Shown here in pieces: positions 40,416 to 52,060 of a DNA stretch of 64,000 nt; within the stretch, counting starts at the first letter, position 1, and each line of letters begins with the position of its first letter. The stretch comes from Anisus vortex (lineage: Eukaryota; Mollusca; Gastropoda; Planorbidae): the NCBI GenBank assembly GCA_949126835.1, contig OX421497.1, positions 27,942,742 to 28,006,741 on the forward strand, written 5' to 3'. Under the pieces are notes generated by a model. It saw only the letters and a list, made by a program, of their open reading frames with translations, ran no database searches and was not told the DNA's origin. The position numbers were made by a program, and so were the translations under genes.

Positions 40416-42744
40416 TCTCAGACAATAGACTATTATTTTTTAAAATAATTATCATTAGGCTATTAAAGTATTAGTTTACTCGCGGATGCATTTTGTTCAT
40501 ATAGATCTAGATCGAAATGTGTTTTTTTTAATTACTACAAAAAAGACTAGTTCAACAATACCCGCAAGCCAAGAATTGAATAAAAGCTACAAGTAGAAGA
40601 CAACATATAATCAAAATGTCACAAAATTGCTGCCCTCTGACAACGATACTAATTACCAATTGGTGAGGGTGGAAACAGGGACTGGCTTAACTGATTTATA
40701 ATATTTCTAAAATCTGCACGAGGCTTCCGGCTCTTAAGACAGGACGTAACGTTAATGGAAAGGATCAGCGGGGGGGGGGGGGGGGGGCGGGATAATAAAA
40801 TGAACAAATTCAGTTGAAGTTCGTTGTAATAAGAATAATAAAATAGCCTTTAGATCCCGTTTCGAGTAAATGTTTATTTTTTGTCCCTATCGCTTAGAAG
40901 TGAAAAACGAACTTATATCTTACAGCCTGAATAAATATTGTATGGTAGGCTACATACAAGGAAGTATTATAGGTCGTTGTTTTATGCCAAAAATAAACAG
41001 ACAAAAAGAAATTATAAAAATCATGTAATTTTATATATCGAGGCTATTTATAAACATCTTTATATTGGTGAATCCGCCATGAAACAAATTAAAATATTTA
41101 CCTTGCTTGGCAATATACCTTCCGAAGAACTTATCTCCCCGTTCGACGCCATGTCACTCACAATAAGCACGGAATGAATGGTCTATAAAAAGAATGGCTT
41201 TCACGTGACCTTTACTTTTCAATGAAATTATTTTTTCTAAACACTGATCTGTAAATACATTTCAAGTGACTTAGACTTCCTTTTTATCCTATAGATTTGT
41301 TCTAATAATAGGTAGTTTAATTCCTATAACTCGCTTACATGGATAAGTGAATAGTGTACATGGTGTAATAAAATCTAGCCTCAGTTTGCACATATAAATC
41401 TAATATGGACGCGCTATCCATTCTTTGGTAAAGATCAGTGTCAAGAAACCGTGAGGACGGGAAAACCCAACATTAGATTGTTTGACCATAGACTATAATA
41501 CACATGTCTATTGTTTGACATAAATTTCTTTGGGGGAATTTCCGAAATTGTGTTTCAATTGTTCTTGAGATTGTCATACTTTACATAATTTCTTTTAATA
41601 ATAGAAGAATTGAAAGAGAGAAGTAAACATTATGGTGTTTGATAGGAAGCAGTGATACATTGCACAATGGTTTCGCTCTAATGCAGTATTGTGTTAGAAT
41701 TAACTTAGGAGCATACATCTGTCATTAAAACCCTCTGCGAGCTGTTTCATGAAGGAAATGTTGATGGTTATTTCTACAGCTTAATCCAGCTTTAATTAAG
41801 GGAATCTAATTTTCTCCCATTGGGTATTCTTCTGAGTTTTGACTTCGATTTGGCCACTCTCTATATATTTGACTTCCTCCAAATTTCTTGTTTTGTTTTC
41901 CGAACCGTCTTGTGAATGCTCCTACCCACAGCGGGTCCCTACATCCTTTAGGGATATAGCTAATCTAATTACTAATAATGTGAGGTTGTTTGTATTTCGT
42001 TTTGTCCATAAGTATATTTTCAGAGATTTGCTAATTGTGACAGAGAGATGTGTGCCACACGCACAACACGGTTTTGAGACGGGGGGGGGGTGTGTTAAAT
42101 TGTGATTTTGTCCAGATGATATTTCTGTTATATTTTTTCTTGCTTTTGCTATGTGAGCTATGTGGAAAGGGTTTCGTCTTATGTACTCTTTTGTTTAGGG
42201 TTTAAGTTGTGAAATATCATACAAAAATTGCAACTGCATTACAATAGTAGGCCTACAAAATGCTCTACGTGGGGAACTCACACAAGAAAAGTCACTGTAG
42301 GGAGTGGACAATATATCAATTACTTTTTCGCCTTTATTGCGTAAATTAAAGGAAAAATGCTTTAAAACAATAACGATTTTATACTTGAGTGTCAAGAATA
42401 CCATTGTAGAAAGTAGGCCTATAGCCTATATGGCTTTTGAAAACACGTAATCAATATTATGTTTTTGAATTCAAGATTACAGGCAGTCAATTACTCACTT
42501 CTCTTGATATATAGGTCTAACATTAGCCATTTTTTCTTTGGCGATTAGCTTAATATTTGTTGATTTTATTATATCATATAGACTATATGTCCTATGTTTG
42601 TAAAGTTTTAAATCATCAATAAACTTTATATTTCTAAGCCTAGAGATTATATCCGTGTTCTTATTTGTATGTTCAATGCGCTCTGAGCTTACATTATGTT
42701 TGTTGGCAGCGTTATAAAAATAGTATCATTATTATTAGCAATAA
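40416..42744. other. Long stretch without a recognisable gene
   Basis: AT-rich, with a G-run at 40770-40788 and another at about 42081-42089. Small open frames show no homology I recognise and no splice-site support. Confidence 0.45.
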
Positions 42745-43420
42745 TTAATCAACATTCATCATCATCATCAATCCCTTGACCATTGTGGTCTTTGTGGGGA
42801 GCGAATGGACACATAAGAAGTCAACTTTCTCCACTTTTGCATATCTTGAGCGGTTGTCAATAGTTGAGTAAACTGCAGCCCGGTCCAATATTTTATTTGT
42901 CGAACCAGCATCTCCGCCTCTCCGATTTTCATCTTCTACATTGCCTTGGAGGATTATTTTTGGCAAGTTATTATGCCGCAACACATGACTGAACCAATTC
43001 AGTTTGCGCCGTTTGATTGTTGTCATAAGTTTTTCTTCAGGGCCTGCAATTGAGGATATTCTGTACTAGGCATACTCATTAGTCCTGTGTTCTACGTAGG
43101 AAATTCGAAGTATGTTTCTCATGCGTTTTTTTTTCGAATGCCTGCAACTTATTTTCAGTTGCTGATAGCAACGAACAGGTCTCACATCCATACAGAAACA
43201 GTGCCACCAAGGCTGTCCCAATCTTTGCTCGAATTTCTGACTCACAGCTTCCGTCTACGGATAGGATTTCTCATATATATTTGAAATTCTTCACTTCTTC
43301 CAGTTGTTGTTGGTTCATTATGTTTGCACTTCATTCTGGCATCTGTGGTGTTTATCATTATTTTGCTTTTTTTCTGAGCTGATTTACATTCCCTATGCCC
43401 TTGCCGGTCTACAAAGACGT
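42745..43420 (-). pseudogene. LINE 3' fragment (RTE-type RT C-terminus)
   Basis: The minus strand ends TIKRRKLNWFSHVLRHNNLP and KIILQGNVEDENRRGG, the typical C-terminal IKRRKLxWFGHVxRH block of RTE-like elements. Upstream the frame is broken but shows traces of the thumb region. 5' truncated, as usual for LINE insertions. Confidence 0.7.
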
Positions 43421-43441
43421 TGCCAGACTTTTAAGTGGTTG

Positions 43442-43935
43442 CGGGGGGGGGGGGGGAGAGAAAGGTGTGTGATAGGATATAGTGCACGGTGTGTGATATG
43501 ATATAGTGCACGGTGTGGGATAGGATATAGTGCATGGTGTGTGATATGATATAGTGCATGGTGTGTGATAGGATATAGTGCATGGTGTGTGATAGGATAT
43601 AGTGCATGGTGTGTGATAGGATATAGTGCATGGTGTGTGATAGGATATAGTGCATGGTGTGTGATAGGATATAGTGCATGGTGTGTGATAGGATATAGTG
43701 CATGGTGTGTGATAGGATATAGTGCATAGTGTGTGATAGGATATAGTGCATGGTGTGTGATAGGATATAGTGCATGGTGTGTGATATGATATAGTGCATG
43801 GTGTGTGATAGGATATAGTGCAAGGTGTGTGATAGGATATAGTGCATGGTGTGTGATAGGATATAGTGCATGGTGTGTGATAGGATATAGTGCATGGTGT
43901 GTGATAGGATATAGTGCATGGTATTGGATATGATA
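43442..43935. repeat. 24 bp minisatellite, about 20 units
   Basis: Unit GGTGTGTGATAGGATATAG plus TGCAT, very homogeneous, preceded by a G-run. Because 24 is divisible by three, the minus strand is open across the array (HTMHYILS repeated), but there is no start context or homology, so it is not a gene. Confidence 0.93.
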
Positions 43936-44343
43936 TAGTATAATTAGATGATAAAGTAAACGTTAGATGAAATATTTTACAATTTATTATTTTCTCAACA
44001 TACTTGTGTGAAACAAAATGAAATGTACATTATTTATTTAAAACCATAAGTTTTAAATAAGGACACATCACCAAAACCCATTAAAGGCCCATTGAAACAC
44101 TGATACAGCATGATCAAAAACATTTCTATAAAAAGCAAAAGTTGTAAAAAAAATAATTTAGAACAGCATAAAATAGTCATACAATACTACATTAATATTA
44201 AAATTAATGCACATAACAGTTATCTAATTTATTTTAAGTAGGGCCTATAACAATTCGAATGGTTAACTTATATAACTGTCTGTAGGAGGGAAACGAAGTT
44301 TTCGCATTGCTCGTTGCTTCGCCTATGACAGTCTGATATTTAA

Positions 44344-44416
44344 CCCTTCCCGTACCGACCTACTTCTATCTATGCTGCTTTCAGTTCCGCTATATACGCG
44401 CCCGGGACTGCAAGGG
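44344..44416. mobile_element. Very short TTAA-flanked inverted-repeat element (73 bp)
   Basis: TTAA (44340-44343), then CCCTTCCCGTACCG ... CGGGACTGCAAGGG, then TTAA (44417-44420). The ends are imperfect inverted repeats (11 of 14). TTAA duplication suggests piggyBac mobilisation. Confidence 0.6.
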
Positions 44417-45166
44417 TTAAGATATCTTGAGCATAACATTGTCAGTCTTTTATAGGAAACGTATTGTTCTAATTTGTATTTTATTTTCGTGCTTTAACAT
44501 GGACGCTGTTTACATAGGTAAAGTTATATGGGGACCTTGTCACGTCTATTGCGAAAGCGAGATAATTTTGTTTCAGTCTTTGCTCTTGTTTTCAGAGTCG
44601 TTAGAAAATGATGGATTCCATTTTCCATTTTCCTCCTCATTAGCTGCTACAATGTGTAGATCGAAACTGTTTTTATTGTTTTTCCTGTGGAGTAAACAAA
44701 TTATATAATGTAGGAGTATTTACTGGCCACATGCATTGCAAAATTTCAGTTTCAAAAAATGTCATATTATATAAGTGAAAATTTAACATAGTATGGTTTA
44801 ATTTATGAAGGTCATATAATATGTTTTTAATAGTTTTCATGCCCGTCGAGATGACGGTAAAACGAATGTCTACAATTTTGTTTTACACATTCATGCTGTC
44901 GATTTTTACCTTGATTATTTAGTGTTTGTTCAACAAACACGTTCAACATAATATGGTAAAAAAAAAAAAGAAAATGGCCGTTTGTTGCATACGGTTTTAT
45001 TAAATAGCATAGGTGGATATATAACTTTTGTTTTATAAAATCAAAAACCTCAATGACTATACGTGATATAATAAAATGTATTTTGGAGGACATTTCAGTA
45101 TATGTATTTGACTTTTTTTAATGATCCGCTAAAGGGACAAATAATATAGTATATATAAATACAAGC

Positions 45167-45520
45167 TACATTGCCCGGCGTTGCCCGGGTGAAAAAAAAT
45201 CAGGACTGTATAACGTGCAGATAAAAATTTTATAAACTACAATTGAAAAAAAGCTATAAATCTAATATTACAATTATTTTTTTTTACTGAAGACTTTTAG
45301 GAAAGTATTTTAAATGAATATTTTAATCGGGTAAAAAAATAAACAAGTATTTTTATTTAACAAAAATCTAAATTGCCCGTAGATATACAATGTCTTTTGT
45401 TGTTGAAAGTTTGAAAAAAATATTGTAGAAAAACAAAGATATATTGTCTAACTAGAGAATCCAACCCGGGTCGACCGCATAGCAGTCCGCTACATTAACT
45501 CTCAAACAACTGCAGTTTTT
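45167..45520 (+). repeat. tRNA-like repeat with hairpin terminus, copy at 45 kb
   Basis: Begins TACAAGCTACATTGCCCGG-CGTTG-CCCGGG after a TA-rich stretch and continues with AAAGCTATAAATCTAATA. It ends in the tRNA-like segment (minus strand CCGGGTTGGATTC, B-box-like). Confidence 0.7.
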
Positions 45521-46469
45521 TTCACTTTTTTTCTTTGTAACCAATGTTTTATCTTTGTGACTTAATTTTTAAGTTGTATTTGGCTAAATATATAAGTATT
45601 TGGTATCATTTTGTTTGAAAATGAATGAACCTTTATGTTATTAAGAAAAATATCTAATATATTTTAGTAGAAAAAAATTTTGAATGAAAATTGAGGAAAA
45701 AATATTATTTTTTTTTAGCTAATATTAAAATTTTTAACATTCACAGATATAAGAAAAAAAAAGTATGAACACATAAGTAAAAAAAATTTAGATTTTATTA
45801 AAGTAAAATCATTTTCACACAAGACAAAGCAAATTTGAAGTAAATATATACAGAAATAAATTTTTTAAGAATTTTTTTGTAATATTAATACATTTTGTAC
45901 GTTTAAGCGATTAAGAGGAGAGGGGGGTAATTGAGACTTGATTTTTTAAGTTGAAGGATAATAAAATATAAGTATTTGGTCTCATTTTGTTTCAAAATGA
46001 ATTAACTTAAATGTTATAAGGCAAAAAAAAACTATTTGTTTTAGAATAAAAAATTTATGAATGAAAATTTATGTAAAAATATTATATTTAGATAGTTAAA
46101 ATAATAAGTTTCAACATTTACAAATATAATTAAAACAAATTAAGCTCCCATAAGTAAACAAAATGTAGATTTTTTTAAAGTAAAATCAATTTTACACAAG
46201 ATAAAACAAATTTGAAGTAAATATGTACAGAAATAATTTGTTTATGGCTCTTCTTTTAATATCGGTTAATTTTTTTCATTTTAGCAATTACGCGGGGCGC
46301 GGGGAATTGTTACCGGATTGTTTTAAATATCCAGAAAAAAATGTAAAGATATTTTGTAATTATGAATATTAGTAAATACACAAAATAATATTACATTTTA
46401 TTTACTGTTATAAATTATTCTTTAAAAAAAAGATTCATTGATATTGTATTGATTTATAACAATTTATTG

Positions 46470-47800
46470 TAAACAAACAAACAATGCCTACCTTTCTGGA
46501 AAAAAAAAAATTTTCACACCTTACATTTTACACTTTTCCTTCTCACAACATTTTCACTGTCATAATATAATCTACAGTTGCCCGGTTTATCCATAAATTC
46601 TGGATCTATGGCATGCTTAAAATATAACTGATGTTTTAGCAAAGATAGATATTGAATAAAAAATGCCAATATTTCCCAAATCTCTTCAGTACTGTAAACT
46701 CAATTGGCCAAATTTAATAAGTTAATGAGTCTATTTAATTCTACCCAATCTGGATTTTTATCCCTTCAAGTTTAAAACAAAATATAAGAATTTACACTAG
46801 CTATATCTAATAAATGAAAAAGTATGGTATTCCAATGCTTAATGCTTTTCCGTAAAAATTATATTTACTTATTAATTGGTCACTTGTGTCTACTTTTTTT
46901 TTACCAGAACCTAAACACATTTGGAGAAGGGACAATATCTGCATACATAATTAGACCACAAAACCTATAAAACTCTCCACAGTTGGGTCAAACCAACCTT
47001 TAGGTTTTTGGAGTAGGGCTTACATGTTCTCATGCGGAATAGTAAACTCACACACTTTAGTTACCAAATCTAAAGTGAAATAAAGCTTTAAAAAAGCCAT
47101 GGCCATTGTAAAATCCCAGGCTTCATCCCTTGTCCTAACATCAGTTGTATTCCAGGAACAATCACAGGAAGAAATGGGTCAGGCTGCTCAGGCATAGTGT
47201 CCGCATTGTCCATAGGAACTGTAATAGAGTAAAAAATAGTATAAGTATTTATATAATAGCAACAGTCAAAGTAACACACAATTAGTTACAAATAACTAAA
47301 AAAATGCAATTTAAATTTATGTATTATTAATAGTGTAATTATTCTAAATTCTCCTGAGCCATTTAAATAATATAAATAGGATTCAACTGTAGCCAAATTG
47401 AAATTTTCTCTCATCTGCTTGATGTAAACAACAAACAGCTGATCCGGCCTATATTGTTTACTTAGGCCTAACACGCTTTTATCGATAGTGAAAACACTTT
47501 CTAATAACTAATTGGTTACATAGAAAATAGGGCTAAATATAAAAACACTGTTTACCTAAAATAACATAAAAAATACTTGTAAAAAGGCCTTTACAAATAT
47601 ATTTCGTAAAGCCAGACACAAAGAAAGTAATCTAGGTCACAAGCCATACTTACACGTCAGTGCTCGATGCATTCAAATCAGTCTGCAAAGTATCATTTTC
47701 ATCTTCCGAATGACCAGAATCATTAATTGAGATCCAGAACTCATAATTAGTTGAATATCAGGTTAAAAATCGAAATGGGAGTCCATTTTAGCGTAAATTT
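46470..47800 (-). pseudogene. Heavily decayed piggyBac transposase
   Basis: Minus-strand fragments in order: an acidic N-terminal piece (INDSGHSEDENDTLQTDLN, about 47740-47670), LYFTLDLVTKVCEFT and GWFDPTVESFIGFVV near 47090-46950, then KKVDTSDQLISKYNFYGKAL near 46890. The last matches the GGVDxxDQLIxxY...KxL block of piggyBac. A large internal deletion and many stops separate them. No good termini were found. Confidence 0.55.
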
Positions 47801-48055
47801 ACCGAGTGTGTTGAAACGCGTTGTTGTCAAGAAGACAATAATATGGCGTCGATGGCTCGCCCTCAATTTCATGTATTTATTTTAAACGCAATTTTAATTA
47901 AAATTTCACTAAAACGTTATATTTTTTATCAAAACATGTTAAAATGCTATTTAATTATATAAAAAAGATGTTTGGTACAAAAAATAATAATTTTAAAGTT
48001 CATTTTATATGTGTTTATTTCATGGTGCACCAGAGTACCATATCTTTGTTAGCCG

Positions 48056-48233
48056 TTGTTTGAGTGTTAACCACTGAGCTAACGAAGACACATGTCCGAT
48101 GTGAAAAATGATTAGCAAGTATAATATAGGCTTAGGCCTATATAGGTCAGTGACACAAACTCACGTGTAATTGACCAATGGGGATCCGTGGGGACACAAA
48201 CACGATCTTTATATATATATATATATATATTTA

Positions 48234-48300
<67 letters not shown>
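48056..48300 (-). repeat. Partial tRNA-like repeat followed by a (TA)n tract
   Basis: Contains AACCACTGAGCTAACGAAGA, AGTATAATATAGG and CAATGGGGATCCG, the tail half of the family, then about 90 bp of TA. The next copy starts immediately at 48305. Confidence 0.6.
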
Positions 48301-48304
<4 letters not shown>

Positions 48305-48306
<2 letters not shown>

Positions 48307-48690
48307 ATACAAGCTAAATTGCCCGGCGTTGCCCGGGTGAACATAAAACAGGCCTAAAAAAGCTTCAGATAAAAAAAGTATAAACTACAAAGAACAAAAA
48401 GCTATAAATCTAATAATTACTACAATAAAATAAAAAAATATATATTTTACTTTAGACATTTAGGAAAATAATTTTAAAATAAATATTGTAATCAGGTAAA
48501 AAAAATAGTCAAGGCTTTTGTTTAACAAAAATCTAAATTGCCCGTTGATGCTTGAAGAGTTGCAATCCTTTTTTTCAAAAGTAATATTAATTTAAAAAAA
48601 GGTATTAGACTAACTGGAGAATCGAACCCGGGTCGCCCGTATGGCAGTCCGTTACATAAACCACTTAGCTATCGAAGACGAATCACTGCA
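48305..48690 (+). repeat. tRNA-like repeat with hairpin terminus, copy at 48 kb
   Basis: TACAAGCTAAATTGCCCGG-CGTTG-CCCGGG start, AAAGCTATAAATCTAATA body, and a tRNA-like segment near 48618-48680 (minus strand: AGCTAAGTGGTTTATGTAAC and CCCGGGTTCGATTCTCC). The best-preserved copy. Confidence 0.75.
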
Positions 48691-49593
48691 AATTTGGCAA
48701 GGGTAAAATCGGCCACAGTTTTTTCGGCAAGGTAATTTTGGCAAAGGTTATTTCGGCAAATGTAAATTCGACAAAACTCGCAAAGCGGTAAAATTAGCAA
48801 CGGTAAAATTGGCAATTTTATAATATCTACTGTTTTATTGAAACTTGTGATATGATTACACTCTTGTCTACTGAATGTAATAATGGCTTGAAACGAAATT
48901 GTCCTCAGGCTATTGATTCTGATTGGTCTGAACTCTGACCTTTTCTTTTTACACAACAGCTTCTAGCTTAAGGCGCTATTGCCAGCAGAAGTTTAGTTCT
49001 GGTTCTGGTTTTGCTTTCGTAGGGTTAAGACGTTGTTGGATTGTCGCTCACAAATGTATATAGCATTGTAATTACAGATTGCGTTTTCTGAATTGTTTTG
49101 AAAAGTTATGTTCATTAAATATTGAATTGCTACCACGGACTCACTTCAATTTATCTGCACGTTTTAAATCAATTGTTTTGTCCAGTTTGAAACATTGTTT
49201 GAAATCTTCGACCAACAGAAATGGCAATGAACCAATAGGCCTAATCATCCTGCTAGACGGACCTGTTAAAATACATCAGGTCGAAACTCAACACAACACA
49301 TTGGAATTCGAATGTTACATGTGGTCCCGACGCCGGTATCTATCTGAATGTTTGCTCCAATATAATAATATATATACACTGACGATACACTTTAATTTGC
49401 TATATTATTTCTTTATATGAGAAAAAAAGATTTGCGGCAAAATTTTTTTCTTCCAAAGCTGGTTGAACGTTTTTTTACAAGATATATAACCAACTCATTT
49501 TTAAAAAAGCTCATTAAAATCAACAGAAAGTGCAGAAATATGTTAGTATGTATTTTAGTATATGTTAGTATATGTTAGTATATGTTAGTATAT
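48691..49593. other. Short irregular repeats, no gene
   Basis: 48693-48820 repeats GGCAA(A/G)GTAATTTTGGCAA-like words; 49545-49590 repeats TATGTTAGTA about four times just before the LTR. The plus frame 49079-49420 has no recognisable homology. Confidence 0.45.
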
Positions 49594-50268
49594 TGTCATG
49601 TATATTGTTTTTCCAAGAATTGGAACACGCAATGTTTATTCCCCTCTCTCTCTCTTTTCTTACTACACACAATATTAGGACGTTTAGTAGGAAAACAAAA
49701 GGTTCTAGGTAATGCTGGGATTCTGTGTTGATCTCAAATTCTCAGGGTCTGGGAACGACTCATTATTTAATAGGGGAAGTTCCTATCGTTTTGTTATGAG
49801 TTTTGTAATGATGCCATGATTTTCACCCCTACTGGTAGTGGGTCTGTCCTTTGCACCACTCGGATAGTATTTAATGATTTGTTTTGTCTGAAAGACAGAG
49901 AGTTTCAAAATATGTTCCCTTGAGAACGTTTGTGTTTGCACTATTTTATTCTAACTGTACATAATAGATATATTGTATATATTGAACATACCACCTGAAA
50001 TAAACTATCAACAACAGTTACACTGAAGCTTCCTTGTCAAGTTACTATTCTATTGTGTTGTATACATTACTATAAGATTTATCTACTACCCTAATGTACA
50101 AGAAAGGAAATGTTGGAATACAAATACTGAATTTGTGCCCAGGACTATAAGAAGAGTTCGTGTAATACTGAAACATAAATACTAATAATTAAAGTCTCCC
50201 CTAGGACTAACGAGAATTATCAGCAAGATCTACACAGCTCTGGCCACAAGGGGTTTGTGGACGTAACA
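49594..50268 (+). repeat. 5' LTR of gypsy element 2
   Basis: 675 bp. It differs from the 3' LTR at only a handful of positions (for example GATGCC versus GATACC near 49813, ACTATTT versus ACCATTT near 49940, and a one-base indel near 50000). Confidence 0.93.
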
Positions 50269-50300
50269 AAATTTGGTGGTCTCGCCCGGTATATTTGAGT
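50269..50300 (+). promoter_or_regulatory. Putative primer-binding site of gypsy element 2
   Basis: AATTTGGTGGTCTCGCCCGG follows the LTR. Near copies occur again at 50328-50350 (AATTTAGTGGTCTCGTTCG) and 50385-50405, so this segment is itself repeated about three times with a spacing of 60 bp. Confidence 0.45.
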
Positions 50301-50686
50301 TCTACTTTTCCTGACCTAGGATTAACAAAATTTAGTGGTCTCGTTCGATATATTTGAGTTCTACTTTTCCTGATCTGGAATTGGAAAAAATTGTTGATCT
50401 CGTCTGGAAAATTTGAGTTATATTTTTCCTGACCTATAAATATTTTGTGACATTAGTAGTACTGAGAGCGGCATATTTGTGCTTCGTTTTCTAGGACTGT
50501 GAAACTATTCTTTTTAAAAAGAGGAGAGAACTGGTTTGCGTATTTATGCCTTGGGAAGTGTGAAGATTCCACGAAGTGTGTAATATTATATTGTGCAAAT
50601 TTCTGGACAAATCGTAAGTTGGAACTTTATATTTTATTATACAATATATACTACTCTACTATCACAAATATTTCGAACGCTATACT

Positions 50687-52060
50687 ATGGCTTCGAATAT
50701 ATCAAGTGAGGAACTTAATGCCATGTCATTTGCTGAACTAAAAGAATTAGCTGAGTCCTTTGGGATTGAGGCAGGACAGGCAAGACCTAATCGTAATCGT
50801 TTGACCAAAGAAATTATGACATGTTTGAACGGGCAGAATGCCATGAACACTGGTAATGTAGTTGAAGTGGGACAGAACGATATCAATGAAGGTTATGTAG
50901 CTCCCAGTGGGGGCGAGGTAAGTGCCCACGGAGACGAGGTAAGAAATATGTCATCTAGATCATCAAACAATGATGAAGATGAAGGGTTGAATGAAAACCT
51001 AAAATTCCAATTAGCTATGAAGAGAATGGAATTGGAAAGAATTAGGATAGAAAATGAAAGAATTAGGATAGAAACTGAAAGTGAAAATGAAAGAATTAGG
51101 ATTGAAAGCAGAGAAAGGATAGAGATGGCACGCATGAACAGACCTGACCATCGTAGGGACAGCAATGGTATGGATATTAGCGCAATGAAGCAACACTTGC
51201 CTATATTCAGAGAAGAAGATGTTCAAGATTTCTTTTTGCTTTTTGAGAGGATAGCTGTAGATTATCAGTTCCCTGATGATAAGATGGCTTTATTGTTAAG
51301 GTCAACTCTCAACAAAGGAAAAGCATTGGACGTAGTGTTGAGTTTAACACCCGAGGAAATAAATGACTATGAAGTAATCAAAGATAGGGTGCTAAAAAGT
51401 TATTCCCTGACACCAGAAAAATATAGAAAGCTATTTAGAGACAGAAAGAAGGCATATGATCAAACTCATGTAGACTTTTTGAGACAAAAGGATAAAATGT
51501 TAGAACAGTGGCTAAGGTCACAGAATGTAAGTGAGTTTGATAAACTCAAGAACCTAATATTGTTTGAGGAATTCAATGATTGTATTCGAGTGGATATTAA
51601 AACCCACATCTCAGACCGAGGGGTTGAAGATGTGCATGAAGCTGCTAGATTGGCAGATAACTATGCCATAATTCACGCCAGCATAAAGCCATATTATGCT
51701 GACAAACCCAAAGTGCACAAACCAGAGCCCAAGGAGGCTAGTAAACCAAAAGAGACAAGTGAAAACAATAATAAGAACAGTGGTGTAAATAATAATAGTA
51801 ACTTAGTTCATTTCAGGAAGCAGACAGATGTAAATAAAGCAAAGGTGGTATGTTTCAATTGCAAGAAAGAGGGCCACATGAAGAAAGAATGTTGGATCCT
51901 TACCAAGAAGCAAGGTGCTATTCTACACTGTGCCAGAGTGCAGAAAGACAGCAAGCAGACAGAAGAAGTGTGCAACACAGGGTCAAGAAACTCAAAAGAA
52001 ATGCGGCAGGCATCGCCCATAGTTGTGGAGTCGATGGTTTTTGAGAACATGTTTATCTAA
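50687..52060 (+). CDS. Gag polyprotein of gypsy element 2
   Basis: 457 residues, uninterrupted. An N-terminal SAP-like segment (MSFAELKELAESFG..., residues 12-45) is followed by an ERIRIE-repeat coiled coil (115-150). The capsid domain has FPDDKMALLLRSTLNKGKAL and VDFLRQKDKMLEQWLRSQ (about 180-330), and a zinc knuckle CFNCKKEGHMKKEC lies near residue 390. The start ATG at 50687 precedes conserved sequence and aligns with the gag start of element 1. It overlaps the pol frame by at least 38 bases, pol being +1 relative to gag. The product would form the retrotransposon particle. Confidence 0.9.
   Translation: MASNISSEELNAMSFAELKELAESFGIEAGQARPNRNRLTKEIMTCLNGQNAMNTGNVVEVGQNDINEGYVAPSGGEVSAHGDEVRNMSSRSSNNDEDEGLNENLKFQLAMKRMELERIRIENERIRIETESENERIRIESRERIEMARMNRPDHRRDSNGMDISAMKQHLPIFREEDVQDFFLLFERIAVDYQFPDDKMALLLRSTLNKGKALDVVLSLTPEEINDYEVIKDRVLKSYSLTPEKYRKLFRDRKKAYDQTHVDFLRQKDKMLEQWLRSQNVSEFDKLKNLILFEEFNDCIRVDIKTHISDRGVEDVHEAARLADNYAIIHASIKPYYADKPKVHKPEPKEASKPKETSENNNKNSGVNNNSNLVHFRKQTDVNKAKVVCFNCKKEGHMKKECWILTKKQGAILHCARVQKDSKQTEEVCNTGSRNSKEMRQASPIVVESMVFENMFI

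Noticed and set aside
43431..43919. 162-codon minus-strand frame with HTMHYILS repeats
   Set aside because: Minisatellite with unit length divisible by three; not a protein gene.
48618..48690. Functional tRNA gene
   Set aside because: A and B boxes exist, but there is no acceptor-stem pairing, and the same segment recurs inside a dispersed repeat family.
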